Source: Erysipelotrichales bacterium
GTDB taxonomy: Bacteria > Bacillota_I > Bacilli_A > Erysipelotrichales > Erysipelotrichaceae
Assembly: GCA_910576855.1 (NCBI GenBank)
Contig: CAJTJP010000022.1
Location: 1 to 53,444 of the forward strand
DNA: 53,444 nucleotides
Direction: 5' to 3'
Part shown: piece after piece, positions 30,262 to 39,592 of the stretch
How the letters are laid out: each line of letters begins with the position of its first letter
Numbering within the stretch: the stretch's first letter is position 1
Program-made: the position numbers and the translations under genes
Notes under the pieces: model-generated
Told to the model about the DNA's origin: nothing
The model's input: only the letters and a program-made list of their open reading frames with translations
The model's database searches: none

Positions 30262-31713
30262 TCAACTTTTCCATTGATACGGATTCATTTTATACCATAC
30301 GACACTGCCCTGCAAGTCTTTTCCGTTAATTGATAACGGTGTATGCGCTTGTTTTTCATATACTCGAGTGGTAAATACATAAGCACCATCATTGATAAAC
30401 ACCTCTAAAGAGGAAGTGTCCGAATAAATCGTAATTCGCTCAAGTGAGGGCAGAATCGCACTTCTTACAGTTCTGCCGCTGCCGTCTGCTCCCATATGCA
30501 GAGAAAAACGCTTCGTATCAACATCATACTTCATGTATACTTCATTACGCACTTGAATTGAAAAGGATGCTTCTTGCTCAATCGTAATCGTACATTCATA
30601 AACACGCTCAAGAATGTGATAATCATTAAACCGAGCAACAGAACCGCTGTGTTTTTCACCGCGCAGTGCTTTCAGCTCCGCAATCGGTGTTTGATACAGC
30701 ATGCCGTCATGATAAGACAGCACCCGCGGAATGGTTAAGGCATGCTGCCACCCTCGCTCACATGTCGGATTGTCATACGGAATATCCGGCATCCCCATCC
30801 AACCGATTAAAATACGACGATTTTGTTGATCGACAAAAGTCTGCGGTGCATAAAAATCGAAGCCGTAATCCAGCGTTTGAAACGATTCTAATTCAAGCGA
30901 ATGCTCAATATCACCCGATACGAGAAAATAACCGCATTGATAAACATTCTGGTAGCGATCTGCTTCCTGAGGAACCCCTTGCGGACATGCAATTAAAATC
31001 GTTTGTCCGTCTAAATCAAACAAATCGGGACATTCCCACATATATCCGAATGTTTGCGGAGTCGTCAATAAGCGATCAAAGCTGAAATGAATGAGATCCT
31101 TCATTTGATAGATCAGCACACATCCCTGATCACTCTTGGTACGCCCGCCGAGCACAAGATAGGTTTTTCCGTTATGTTCATAAAGTTTCGGATCACGCAC
31201 ATGCTTACTCATACAGTCCGGATAATCCTCATTGCGCATCAGGCATTTTTTGTCGCTCAACAGATAACCGTCTTTACTTGTGACAAGCATCGTGTTATGC
31301 TCTCTGCCTTCATAAATGTAATCATAGGCTCGATCGGTCAGCTTCACATTTCCCGTATAATAGAAGTAAAGCTGATCGTTATGAATATAAGCACTGCCGG
31401 AATAAGCACCGCGCAAATCATAGCGGCAATCAGGAAACAGAACGGGTTCTTCCTGTTTCCATGTGCAGAAATCTTTTGTCGTAACATGACCCCACAGCTT
31501 GACCTTGCCTTCGATGTCAAAGGGAGAATACTGATAATAAATATGATATATATCATGAAACTGACATAGACCGTTCGGATCATTCAGCCAACCGCTGTCG
31601 GGCATGATATGATAAGCCAGCCGCCACGGATCTTTCTTTACCCGTTCGCGCTCTTTGGCAAACTGCCGTGCTTTTTGTTCATATTCTGCTTTTGTCATTG
31701 ATAATGCATTCAT
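30262..31713 (-). CDS. scrB: sucrose-6-phosphate hydrolase (GH32)
   Basis: A 483-residue glycoside hydrolase family 32 enzyme. The beta-fructosidase motif is GWLNDPNG near residue 40 with the nucleophile Asp; VRDPKL near 170 and MWECPDLF near 225 supply the stabiliser Asp and acid/base Glu. The C-terminal beta-sandwich (about 350-480) is present. It splits sucrose-6-phosphate made by ScrA into glucose-6-phosphate and fructose. Three bases separate it from scrA. Confidence 0.93.
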   Translation of the reverse strand: MNALSMTKAEYEQKARQFAKERERVKKDPWRLAYHIMPDSGWLNDPNGLCQFHDIYHIYYQYSPFDIEGKVKLWGHVTTKDFCTWKQEEPVLFPDCRYDLRGAYSGSAYIHNDQLYFYYTGNVKLTDRAYDYIYEGREHNTMLVTSKDGYLLSDKKCLMRNEDYPDCMSKHVRDPKLYEHNGKTYLVLGGRTKSDQGCVLIYQMKDLIHFSFDRLLTTPQTFGYMWECPDLFDLDGQTILIACPQGVPQEADRYQNVYQCGYFLVSGDIEHSLELESFQTLDYGFDFYAPQTFVDQQNRRILIGWMGMPDIPYDNPTCERGWQHALTIPRVLSYHDGMLYQTPIAELKALRGEKHSGSVARFNDYHILERVYECTITIEQEASFSIQVRNEVYMKYDVDTKRFSLHMGADGSGRTVRSAILPSLERITIYSDTSSLEVFINDGAYVFTTRVYEKQAHTPLSINGKDLQGSVVWYKMNPYQWKS

Positions 31714-31716
31714 AGC

Positions 31717-33633
31717 TTACCTCTTTGTGATTTTCATAACCGCATCATTGATTGAGCAGTCACCATCCTTTAACAGCGCCAACTCCTGATCTTCCATGCC
31801 TTCACTTAATATCACCATTGTTTCATCGCTGTATCCTTTTTCCTTTACGATTTTTAAATCCATTTCCAAAAGCAGTGTCCCTTGCGTTACTTGCTGCCCT
31901 TGCTTTACAAATACTTGAAAGCCTTCCTTATTCAAATTGACCGTATCAATACCGCAGTGAATCAACAGCTGTACACCGTTTTCCAATGTTAAACCGATCG
32001 CATGACCGCCGGGAAATACAAAGGAGACTACTGCATTCGCCGGTGCATATACTTTTCCCTCTTTTGGATGAATTACAATTCCGTCCCCCATGCTTTTATT
32101 CGCAAACATCGGATCACTCGCTTCACTGACCGAATGAACCTCACCGCACATCACCGACTGTAGCACTACCTCATGAACACTTGGTAACTCTTGCGGGGCT
32201 TCCATCGCTGTTGAAGGTATTTCCTGCATCGCAGCTTTTGCTTCCGCTTTTTTTCCTAATACCAAAGTCATCACAAATGACACAACAATCGAAATCACTA
32301 TGCCGATTCCAAAGTTTAACCAGTTTTTCGGATCCACTGAGATAAATCCCGGTAAACCTGCTGCCCCCAGCGCCACCGCAAGCACATGATTCAGCGCAAT
32401 CCATGCACTTCCGCAGGCTGAACCGATACATGCGGCGATAAACGGATAACGCAGTTTTAAATTCACACCGAACAGTGCCGGCTCGGTAATCCCAAGCAAA
32501 GCCGAAATACCGGAAGCGCTGCATAATGATCTCATTTTTTCGTTTTTCGTAATTAACAGAACCGCAAGCACGGCAGCACCCTGTGCCACATTAGACATTG
32601 ATGCCGTAACGAAAATAAAGCTTCCGCCCGTATGTGCCATATCCGCAATCAGCTGTGTTTCTACAGCGATAAAGCTATGATGCATACCGGTAATAACGAT
32701 CGGGGCATAGAAGCCGCCGAAGATTCCGCCGCCGACAAATCCTAATGTAGAATATACCCATGTAATCGCACTCGCCAACATATCACCTGCACCGCGCATC
32801 AGCGGACCGACTATCGTAAAGGTCAAAAACGAAGTAACAAGAATTGCAATCAACGGTGTGGACAAATTATCCAACCAAGACGGTGTGATCTTATGCAGGC
32901 GCTTTTCAAGCGTTGCCAACAAATAAGAAACAGCCAAAACCGGAAGCACCGTTCCTTGATATCCGACCGCATCAATTCCTAAACCGAAGATATTCCATGT
33001 CGGTACTTCCACACCGGTTCCCAACGAGTACGCATTCAGCAATTCCGGGTGTACCATAATCATGCCCATCGCAGCACCCAAATACGGATTTCCACCGAAT
33101 TTCTTCGTTGCCGAAAAACCTAAAAGAATCGGCAGAAAGGTAAACGGCGCATTCGCAAACAGATTGATCATCGCCGCTAAATCCGCAAACTGCGGATACA
33201 TCGAGATCAACGACTGACCGTCGAAGAAATTCGCTGTTAAAATATTATTAATCCCCATTAACAAGCCGCCCGCAACGATTGCCGGAATGATCGGTACAAA
33301 GATATCACTTAACAGCTTGACCGCGCGCTGAAGCCATTTTCCTTCCTGTTTCTCGCTGTTTACGGTAGCTGCTTCGCTTTGATTGATCCCCAGCTGTTGA
33401 TTGATTTCATCGTATACGAGATTTACGGTTCCCGCTCCGATAATAATCTGATATTGTCCGTTCGTATAAAATGTACCCTTGGCAATATCCAACTGCTCAA
33501 GTGCCGCTTCATCAACTGACTCCTTGTTTTTTAAAACAAAGCGCAGTCTTGTCGCACAATGCATTAATGAAATGATGTTTTCTTTGCCGCCGACACACTT
33601 TACTATATCAGCCGCAGGCTTACGATAATCCAT
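31717..33633 (-). CDS. scrA: sucrose-specific PTS permease EIIBCA
   Basis: A 638-residue phosphotransferase permease with domains in order B, C, A. EIIB (about 1-80): VKCVGGKENIISLMHCATRL with the phosphorylated Cys. EIIC (about 100-440): some ten membrane helices, with GGFYAPIVITGMHHSF and ISALLGITEPALFGVNL. EIIA (about 490-630): GDGIVIHPKEG and LLIHCGIDTV with the phosphorylated His. It imports sucrose and delivers sucrose-6-phosphate. Start ATG 33631-33633 with GGAGGAAC upstream; the longer frame crosses the operator. Trehalose specificity is the main alternative, but scrB/scrK neighbours favour sucrose. Confidence 0.92.
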   Translation of the reverse strand: MDYRKPAADIVKCVGGKENIISLMHCATRLRFVLKNKESVDEAALEQLDIAKGTFYTNGQYQIIIGAGTVNLVYDEINQQLGINQSEAATVNSEKQEGKWLQRAVKLLSDIFVPIIPAIVAGGLLMGINNILTANFFDGQSLISMYPQFADLAAMINLFANAPFTFLPILLGFSATKKFGGNPYLGAAMGMIMVHPELLNAYSLGTGVEVPTWNIFGLGIDAVGYQGTVLPVLAVSYLLATLEKRLHKITPSWLDNLSTPLIAILVTSFLTFTIVGPLMRGAGDMLASAITWVYSTLGFVGGGIFGGFYAPIVITGMHHSFIAVETQLIADMAHTGGSFIFVTASMSNVAQGAAVLAVLLITKNEKMRSLCSASGISALLGITEPALFGVNLKLRYPFIAACIGSACGSAWIALNHVLAVALGAAGLPGFISVDPKNWLNFGIGIVISIVVSFVMTLVLGKKAEAKAAMQEIPSTAMEAPQELPSVHEVVLQSVMCGEVHSVSEASDPMFANKSMGDGIVIHPKEGKVYAPANAVVSFVFPGGHAIGLTLENGVQLLIHCGIDTVNLNKEGFQVFVKQGQQVTQGTLLLEMDLKIVKEKGYSDETMVILSEGMEDQELALLKDGDCSINDAVMKITKR

Positions 33634-33655
33634 AGTATTGTTCCTCCTCTTATTT

Positions 33656-33671
33656 ATGGTATCGGTACCAT
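33656..33671. promoter_or_regulatory. ScrR operator O1
   Basis: ATGGTATCGGTACCAT: arms ATGGTA/TACCAT around a 4-base centre, directly downstream of the scrA -10 box, a classic LacI-family roadblock position. Confidence 0.8.
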
Positions 33672-33679
33672 CTATAAAT

Positions 33680-33708
33680 AGTATAAAGCGGTTACATTCA
33701 CTTGTCAA
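33680..33708 (-). promoter_or_regulatory. scrA promoter
   Basis: TTGACA (33703-33708), 17 bases, TATACT (33680-33685). Confidence 0.88.
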
Positions 33709-33782
33709 TACCATTTTTAATATTTTTATAAAAACTTATATAAAAGGATTTGAACCGCTTTCAGAAATATTCTTTTCCATTT

Positions 33783-33798
33783 ATGTTATCGGTACCAT
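33783..33798. promoter_or_regulatory. ScrR operator O2
   Basis: ATGTTATCGGTACCAT differs from O1 in one base; 127 bases apart, suited for looping. Confidence 0.75.
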
Positions 33799-33849
33799 AA
33801 TTATTGGTATATGTTCCATATATTAAATTAACAACGGCAGATAATGAAA

Positions 33850-33872
33850 AAGAATGCTTATTCGCATTCCTT
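33850..33872 (-). terminator. terminator overlapping the scrR stop
   Basis: Minus strand GAATGC, loop GAATAA containing the stop codon, GCATTC, then TTTTTC. Confidence 0.7.
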
Positions 33873-34850
33873 TACGCTTTCACCTTCAATAAAGGTATAA
33901 TCGACCACCTGTGTTTTAGAAACCGGTTCATGATTAATCATTTTAATCATCGTTTCACCCGCTAAATATCCTGCCGTATCTGAATCATAGCGAACGGTAG
34001 ACAGCTTCGGTGTCAGTATCTCGCTTGCTTCATACCCGCCGAAACCGATAACGGAAATATCCTCGGGAATTTTCAAACCGCGCTGTTTAATGACTTGATA
34101 GGCAGCCATTGCCTGTGTATCCGTTGCACAGATCATTACATCCACGCGATGCTTACGCAAATATTCTGCGATTTTATCTTTGGTTCCTTCATAAGAAAAA
34201 TCGGCAATAATTTCTTTGACGTTTTTGATTCGGTATTTAGCCAAACCGGCAAACACACCATTGCGGCGATGAACACCGATCGCTTCATCATGGGCGGTAA
34301 CACCGACATACACCGGTCGTTCAAAACGACGCTGTCCGATATATTCACCGACGAATTTCCCCGCTTCAAAGTCATCATAAATAACCGATATGCCATGCTC
34401 GTATTTCTGCGCCACAAACAATAACGGAATATCCAGCTTTTCGGCAATTTGTGCATGTTCCTCGGTGATCTCAGTGGCCAACAGGATAATGCCGTCCGCT
34501 TTCATTCGCCACAGGCTTTCGATACTGCGCAGTTCTAAGCGAATATCATGGCTCGTATTCACAAACAGCGATGTATAATTATCCTTACGCAAATATTGAT
34601 CAATCGCCATCAGCATTCTTCCGGAAACGGTCGAATCCAAACAAGGCGCAATGACACCGATAATTTTGCTTTCCTTCGCTTTTAAGCTCTGCGCAAATGT
34701 ATTTGGTTCATAATGATATTTATCAATCACTTTCTTGATTTTTTTTCGTGTATCCTCTTTGACATAACCGCCGTTAAAATAACGAGAAACCGTACTTTTG
34801 GTAACACCGGCATATTCGGCAATGTCCCTCATGGTCAATTTCTTGTTCAT
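33858..34850 (-). CDS. scrR: LacI-family sucrose repressor
   Basis: A 330-residue regulator. DNA-binding head, residues 5-30: MRDIAEYAGVTKSTVSRYFN. The periplasmic-binding-protein-like core follows from about residue 60 (IIGVIAPCLDSTVSGRML; ISVIGFGGYEASEILTPKLS, TVRYD). It should bind the ATGGTAnnnnTACCAT sites in front of scrA and release on sucrose-6-phosphate or fructose-phosphate. Start ATG 34848-34850 with AGAGGTG upstream. A terminator separates it from scrA, yet readthrough is possible. Confidence 0.9.
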   Translation of the reverse strand: MNKKLTMRDIAEYAGVTKSTVSRYFNGGYVKEDTRKKIKKVIDKYHYEPNTFAQSLKAKESKIIGVIAPCLDSTVSGRMLMAIDQYLRKDNYTSLFVNTSHDIRLELRSIESLWRMKADGIILLATEITEEHAQIAEKLDIPLLFVAQKYEHGISVIYDDFEAGKFVGEYIGQRRFERPVYVGVTAHDEAIGVHRRNGVFAGLAKYRIKNVKEIIADFSYEGTKDKIAEYLRKHRVDVMICATDTQAMAAYQVIKQRGLKIPEDISVIGFGGYEASEILTPKLSTVRYDSDTAGYLAGETMIKMINHEPVSKTQVVDYTFIEGESVKECE

Positions 34851-35002
34851 AGGCACCTCTTTTTCATCATTTTTACCTTCATTACTATCATTATAAGACA
34901 TATCAAGTTATTTGACAATAAACTCCGTATGATTCAACGATCTTGAATAACACAATATGCTGGATCGCTGTTTTTTTATTTTACTTGTTTTTTCATTCAC
35001 TC

Positions 35003-35031
35003 TTTACAATTTACGTGCATATCATTATAAT
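35003..35031 (+). promoter_or_regulatory. promoter of the flavin reductase gene
   Basis: TTTACA (35003-35008), 17 bases, TATAAT (35026-35031), 20 bases before the start codon. Confidence 0.8.
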
Positions 35032-35051
35032 GCAGTAGAAGGAGGGTCCTT

Positions 35052-35552
35052 ATGTTTAAAGAAATAACGATACAGGATTATCAAAGCAATATTTTTCATA
35101 AGATCGGCAAAGAATGGATGCTGATCGGCGCAGAAGCGAATGATCGATGTAATGCGATGACAGCTTCATGGGGCGGCATGGGTATTTTATGGAATAAACC
35201 GGTTGTATTTGTATTTATACGTCCGCAGCGCTTTACCAACAGCTTAGTAAGTGAAGCTTCACACTTTTCTTTGTCCTTTTATCCCGAGCATATGCGGGAT
35301 ATGCTTACGTATATGGGAACAGTCAGCGGTAAAGATGAAGATAAAATCACAAAGGCAGGCTTACATGTCGTACAGGATCATGCGCCTTATTTTGCGGAAG
35401 CAAGTGAAGTGATGATCTGCCGTAAGCTGTTTGCTCAAGAATTAGACCCCGAATGCATTCTTGATGCTTCCGTTGATAAGCAGAATTATCCGCTGAAGGA
35501 CTATCATATTTTATATGTCGGTGAAATTGAAAAAATCCTCGTAAAAGAATAA
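35052..35552 (+). CDS. flavin reductase-like FMN-binding protein
   Basis: A 166-residue protein of the flavin reductase-like group (split barrel). MTASWGGMGILWNKPVVFVF and IRPQRFT are the FMN-binding parts; FSLSFYPEHMRD and SGKDEDKITKAGL are typical of the small stand-alone members. It would use NAD(P)H to reduce flavin, or simply bind FMN in an unknown oxidoreductase role. It has its own promoter, a strong GGAGGG site, and a shared terminator with the converging threonine aldolase gene. Confidence 0.85.
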   Translation: MFKEITIQDYQSNIFHKIGKEWMLIGAEANDRCNAMTASWGGMGILWNKPVVFVFIRPQRFTNSLVSEASHFSLSFYPEHMRDMLTYMGTVSGKDEDKITKAGLHVVQDHAPYFAEASEVMICRKLFAQELDPECILDASVDKQNYPLKDYHILYVGEIEKILVKE

Positions 35553-35553
35553 A

Positions 35554-35592
35554 GCTGCAGCGCATTTATTTTTAATGCCTACAGCTTTTTTA
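35554..35592. terminator. bidirectional terminator
   Basis: AAAGCTGCAGCGCATT pairs with AATGCCTACAGCTTT with a small internal mismatch; T-runs on both sides serve the two converging genes. Confidence 0.85.
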
Positions 35593-36624
35593 TTATGCCC
35601 TTAAGTAATGCTTCAGCCATGCCAAGCATTCATCCACTGCCTGTTCCTCACACGCCCATGAAGTCACAAAGCGTACTGCGCTTCGCTTGTCATCCAACTT
35701 TTCCCATAGTTGAAACTGAAACTTCTGTGCCATTTGTTCAAGCAATTTCTGTTCGAAAATCGGAAAAATCTGATTGGTCGTCGTTTTCACAAAGAATGAG
35801 ATTCCTTCTTGTTCCATGCCTTCCTGTAATTTCTGCGCCATTTTGACCGCATGATCGGCTAAATCCAAATAACGATTTTCTTCAAACAATACCGAAAACT
35901 GCAGACCCAGCAAACGCCCCTTGGCTAACATCGCACCCTGCTGCTTGATTGAAAAGCGGAAGTTTTGTTTCAACGCATCATTGAATATCACAACAGCTTC
36001 GCCAAACAATGCTCCACACTTGGTTCCGCCTAAATAACAAACATCAAAGTATTTTGCTAAATCAGCCAATTCCAGATCACTGTCATTCGCAACAAGCGCC
36101 ATCGGTAAACGCGCACCGTCCATATACAACAGCAGTCCGTATTCATCACAAACATCACGAAGTGCCTTTAGCTCTGCTTTTGTATAAACAGTACCGATTT
36201 CAGTCGCATTGGATATGTAAACCATTGCCGGCTTTACCATATGCTCATCCACATGCTCATTCATCACAGCTCTGATGCCCTGCGGCAATACCTTGCCCTT
36301 CTCGCTGTCAGCCACCAATACCTTATGTCCGCTTGCTTCGATCGCCCCTGTTTCATGTACATTAATATGTCCGCTTTTTGCTGCTATTACCGCTTCATAT
36401 GGTCTTAATGCCGAGGAAATCACAACCTGATTGCACTGAGTCCCACCGACTAAAAAATGAATATCGCAAGTATCACTTTGCAGCTGCTCACGAATCAATG
36501 CTCTTGCTTTGTCGCACTCCTCATCCAATCCATATCCGACACTTTGCTTACGGTTTGTATCTACCATAGCTTGAAGAATTGCATCACATGCCCCTTCACT
36601 GTAATCACTGTTAAAACTATACAT
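35593..36624 (-). CDS. ltaE: low-specificity threonine aldolase (beta-eliminating lyase)
   Basis: A 343-residue PLP enzyme of fold type I that splits L-threonine or allo-threonine into glycine and acetaldehyde. VGGTQCNQVVISSALRPYEA, HETGAIEASGHK, YMDGARLPMAL and CYLGGTKCGALFGEA with the PLP-binding Lys are present. Start ATG 36622-36624 (MYSFNSDYSEGAC) is where relatives begin, with AGGAAAGGA upstream. It stands alone. Confidence 0.88.
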   Translation of the reverse strand: MYSFNSDYSEGACDAILQAMVDTNRKQSVGYGLDEECDKARALIREQLQSDTCDIHFLVGGTQCNQVVISSALRPYEAVIAAKSGHINVHETGAIEASGHKVLVADSEKGKVLPQGIRAVMNEHVDEHMVKPAMVYISNATEIGTVYTKAELKALRDVCDEYGLLLYMDGARLPMALVANDSDLELADLAKYFDVCYLGGTKCGALFGEAVVIFNDALKQNFRFSIKQQGAMLAKGRLLGLQFSVLFEENRYLDLADHAVKMAQKLQEGMEQEGISFFVKTTTNQIFPIFEQKLLEQMAQKFQFQLWEKLDDKRSAVRFVTSWACEEQAVDECLAWLKHYLRA

Positions 36625-36793
36625 ATTCCGATTCCTTTCCTTTTTTCCAATATTATAACTTATCTTGCAATACTTTGATAGTGCAATCAATAAAATCATT
36701 TCAATCAGCTGTCATTTTCTAAAAATTCCCAGTCACAATATTACGTATAATATAAATTCTGTTGTTCACAATAATGTCAGGAGGTAAAGAAAA

Positions 36794-37039
36794 ATGAAAA
36801 AAGAAAAAAACAACAAAAAAGAGCGTTTCGTCGCTGCACGTCGTAACCCTGACGGAACTTTAAGTCAATTTAAAGACAGTAAGGGTAAGGTTTATGACTA
36901 CGAACAGGCTTTAGAAGCCGTTGAAGCAGGTAAAATCGAAAATGCATTGCCGTTTACCGGTCGTGACGGTGCTCGTCATATCCGCGGTATGAACGACGGT
37001 AATGAGTCTACAAACCTAAGTAGCTTAAAAGAATTCTAA
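36794..37039 (+). CDS. DUF3892 family protein
   Basis: An 81-residue basic small protein. RRNPDGTLSQFKDSKGKVYDY, EQALEAVEAGKIENALPFTG and RDGARHIRGMNDG match the DUF3892 pattern as I recall it; the function is unknown. CAGGAGGT gives a strong ribosome site. The codon use looks like that of highly expressed genes (AA, GGT, CGT rich), and a terminator follows directly. Confidence 0.7.
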   Translation: MKKEKNNKKERFVAARRNPDGTLSQFKDSKGKVYDYEQALEAVEAGKIENALPFTGRDGARHIRGMNDGNESTNLSSLKEF

Positions 37040-37050
37040 AACGAACATTC

Positions 37051-37082
37051 GGCATACGATAATAAGTCGTGTGCCTTTTATT
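37051..37082. terminator. terminator after the DUF3892 gene
   Basis: GGCATACGA pairs with TCGTGTGCC (one wobble), then TTTTATTTT; it overlaps the end of the converging DHHW gene. Confidence 0.8.
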
Positions 37083-38202
37083 TTGTCTGAAGCTCCTCCT
37101 GCATCAGGCTTGTTAATGAGGTATCATGAAGCATTGTATCAGCATTCATCAAAAACATGACATCGCTGATTTTCTCCTCTTGAATGATCGGCTGCAGCAA
37201 ATCATAATAATAGCGCGGATCGATCACAATGATTTTATGATAATGCGGAAGTAAAAACGGAATAAAACAATTCGCATAGGAATCCTTGAGCAGCAATAAG
37301 CTTCGCTCATTTTCCGCCGTGGTCAGAATATCAATACGCTCAAAATTGCCGCCTAAAAAAATTTCATACGGATTACTGCCGTATTGTTTTGTATTATCAT
37401 AAACAGATGTCGTGCGCTTCTGTTCCTGAACATAGGTCACTATTGTTTTTACTTTATCCTCTTCAGGCTTATAAATTTCAATCGAATCACTGATATCGAT
37501 ACCGGATCCGTTTGCCAAGGTCCCGTAAAATGCGTTATTGACAGTGATCGGTTCATAGCTTATATGATCCTTCAGCCCCCGCTGCTTCTGCCATTCACGA
37601 AACATTGAGTAAGCACCGAGCGTAGTCCAGTGATGATCGCCCCTGTAGTAGATATAGTCCTCTTTGTATCGATCCATGATAGTAAGGGTATCAAATGTAT
37701 GGTATGCGGCACCAAGCTGCTTCTGAAAGCTGCGAATATTTGAGCGCTGTTCTTGATACAGTGAGGAAATTACAGCATTCTCCAATACTCCGCTTGCGGT
37801 GGGAATCAACAGAAAATCAAAGCGAAGCTGTTTATTTTTCATCGCAAAGGCATTCAGCGCTTGACTCAGCTTTTTCATGCTTGATTTATCGATCGATGCG
37901 CTGTCTTGATAAAGCTGATTATTCCCGATCCATACTTGATTGAGATTTCGCATTCCCAAGGATGTCAGTACATATCGCTGAAGCTTAATAAAGCCGTCAC
38001 GTAGCACAAATTGATCCGCTAAGGCCTTTTCCGCTTTTTCTTGAAGCGTACCCTCGCTGAGTGCCTGTAAGGTAACAGCAGGAAGCTGATTCAGCGATCG
38101 CTGTTCTCGCTCACTGATTTTCTTTTGCGGCTTTATAAATATCGCACTGCCGAGTACAACCAGCGTGATAAAAAACAACAGTGCATAAGATGGTTTCTTC
38201 AT
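37078..38202 (-). CDS. DHHW/AlgJ-like surface polysaccharide O-acetylation protein
   Basis: A 374-residue exported or membrane-anchored protein: hydrophobic helix at residues 5-23 (YALLFFITLVVLGSAIFI), then a SGNH-like domain with YIYYRGDHHWTTLGAYSMFR (the DHHW motif) and LLLLKDSYANCFIPFLLPHY. Such proteins work with MBOAT acyltransferases and transfer acetyl groups to polysaccharides outside the membrane, as AlgJ/AlgX do in alginate. Start ATG 38200-38202 with AAAGGAG upstream. It is the last gene of the four-gene cassette 37,078-40,814, 13 bases after the MBOAT gene. Confidence 0.88.
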   Translation of the reverse strand: MKKPSYALLFFITLVVLGSAIFIKPQKKISEREQRSLNQLPAVTLQALSEGTLQEKAEKALADQFVLRDGFIKLQRYVLTSLGMRNLNQVWIGNNQLYQDSASIDKSSMKKLSQALNAFAMKNKQLRFDFLLIPTASGVLENAVISSLYQEQRSNIRSFQKQLGAAYHTFDTLTIMDRYKEDYIYYRGDHHWTTLGAYSMFREWQKQRGLKDHISYEPITVNNAFYGTLANGSGIDISDSIEIYKPEEDKVKTIVTYVQEQKRTTSVYDNTKQYGSNPYEIFLGGNFERIDILTTAENERSLLLLKDSYANCFIPFLLPHYHKIIVIDPRYYYDLLQPIIQEEKISDVMFLMNADTMLHDTSLTSLMQEELQTK

Positions 38203-38215
38203 ATTCGACTCCTTT

Positions 38216-39592
38216 CTAAAAACGAAAATACAAGAATGATTGATATTGCGATGCCAATAAAAAAGCAATAGAAATAAAAAACAGACAAGCATATGCAATT
38301 ACAGGCAGCCATTCGCTGCGACAGCGCTCCGTAAACATCTGTTTCCATTTTGCGATCGGCAAAAAAACAAGCACGGCACCGATGCTCAACAAGCCTGCAT
38401 AGCTGCACAAATAAGCAATACTTTGGGCGGAGCACAGCGTTGAGCCGAAACCGAGCATTGCCGAAAGCCGTAAGCCTAAAGCAGTGATATCACTTTCAGC
38501 AAATATAATCCAACCGAAATTCACAAGCAAAAAGGTAATCAACTGCGATATAACCTTTAATTTTGCCATATGCTTCAGCGGTGAATATGTCTCAAGCAGA
38601 AGCAAGCACGCATAATAGAGACCCCATAGGATAAAATTGAAGCTGTTACCGTGCCACATACCCGTCAGCATCCATACGATCAGCACATTTCTGATATGCT
38701 TCCAAACAGATACACGATTACCGCCTAAAGGAATATAGACATAATCGCGGAACCAGGTCGATAATGATATATGCCATCTGCGCCAGAAATCACGAATCGA
38801 TTGCGCATGATAAGGATGGCAAAAGTTCTCATTCAATTGATAACCGAGCATCATTGCCGTACCGATCGCCATGCTTGTATAGCCGGCAAAATCAAAGAAG
38901 ATTTGAAAAGTATACGCAATCGAGGCAAGCCAACAGCCAAGCGTGCTTGTATCTGTATTAAGGACAGCGTAAAGCTGAGCCATACTGTCGGCCAATATCA
39001 CCTTTTGTGCAAGTCCCAAGGTAAAACGCCGTGTTCCCGCTTCCACATTGTCCCAAGTGACGAAAGCAGCTTCATTTTTTATTATAAAATCATGATACTG
39101 CATAATCGGTCCCATCAACAGCTTAGGAAAGAAGCTGATATAAAGTGCACAATCGATAAGCTTGACATGATCTGTTTTTTCATATCCGATATCAAATAAA
39201 TAAGACAGCGCCTGAAATAAAATAAACGAGCTTCCCAGCGGCATCAACAAAGCATCGATTTGAAGCTTTAATGAAAGCATCGAAACGATCGCATCATAAA
39301 GTCCTTGCGCATATTTAAAATAAACCAAAAGAAAAATCAAAAAACTGCAGAAGCACCACATGCGAATTCTTTTTAAGCCCTGTTCCTTTGTGTTTTGAAT
39401 CACACGCCCGCCAAGGTATACATACAATATCAGCAGTATCAGATAAAGCATATTGATCGGCTTCATCCATCCGTAAAACAATACGCTGATAACGATCAAC
39501 AAGCCCTTTTTTAAACGCTTTGGGCACAGCGAATACAACAACAGCGACAATGGCAGAAAATAAAACAAAAAGCTCAACGAAGTAAAGCTCAT
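38216..39592 (-). CDS. MBOAT-family O-acyltransferase (AlgI/DltB-like)
   Basis: A 458-residue membrane enzyme with ten or more helices. AGYTSMAIGTAMMLGYQL, NFCHPYHAQSIRDFWRRWHI, SLSTWFRDYVYIPLGGNRVS and WMLTGMWHGNSFNFILWGLY carry the conserved MBOAT histidine (MWHG) and the AlgI signature. It moves acyl groups, probably acetyl, across the membrane to the DHHW partner. DltB is the alternative, but dltA/C/D are absent. Its start overlaps the preceding gene by four bases (ATGA). Confidence 0.92.
   Translation of the reverse strand: MSFTSLSFLFYFLPLSLLLYSLCPKRLKKGLLIVISVLFYGWMKPINMLYLILLILYVYLGGRVIQNTKEQGLKRIRMWCFCSFLIFLLVYFKYAQGLYDAIVSMLSLKLQIDALLMPLGSSFILFQALSYLFDIGYEKTDHVKLIDCALYISFFPKLLMGPIMQYHDFIIKNEAAFVTWDNVEAGTRRFTLGLAQKVILADSMAQLYAVLNTDTSTLGCWLASIAYTFQIFFDFAGYTSMAIGTAMMLGYQLNENFCHPYHAQSIRDFWRRWHISLSTWFRDYVYIPLGGNRVSVWKHIRNVLIVWMLTGMWHGNSFNFILWGLYYACLLLLETYSPLKHMAKLKVISQLITFLLVNFGWIIFAESDITALGLRLSAMLGFGSTLCSAQSIAYLCSYAGLLSIGAVLVFLPIAKWKQMFTERCRSEWLPVIAYACLFFISIAFLLASQYQSFLYFRF

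Noticed and set aside
33633-33714. Longer N-terminus of ScrA
   Set aside because: It would run through the promoter -10 box and operator O1; GGAGGAAC marks the ATG at 33,631-33,633.
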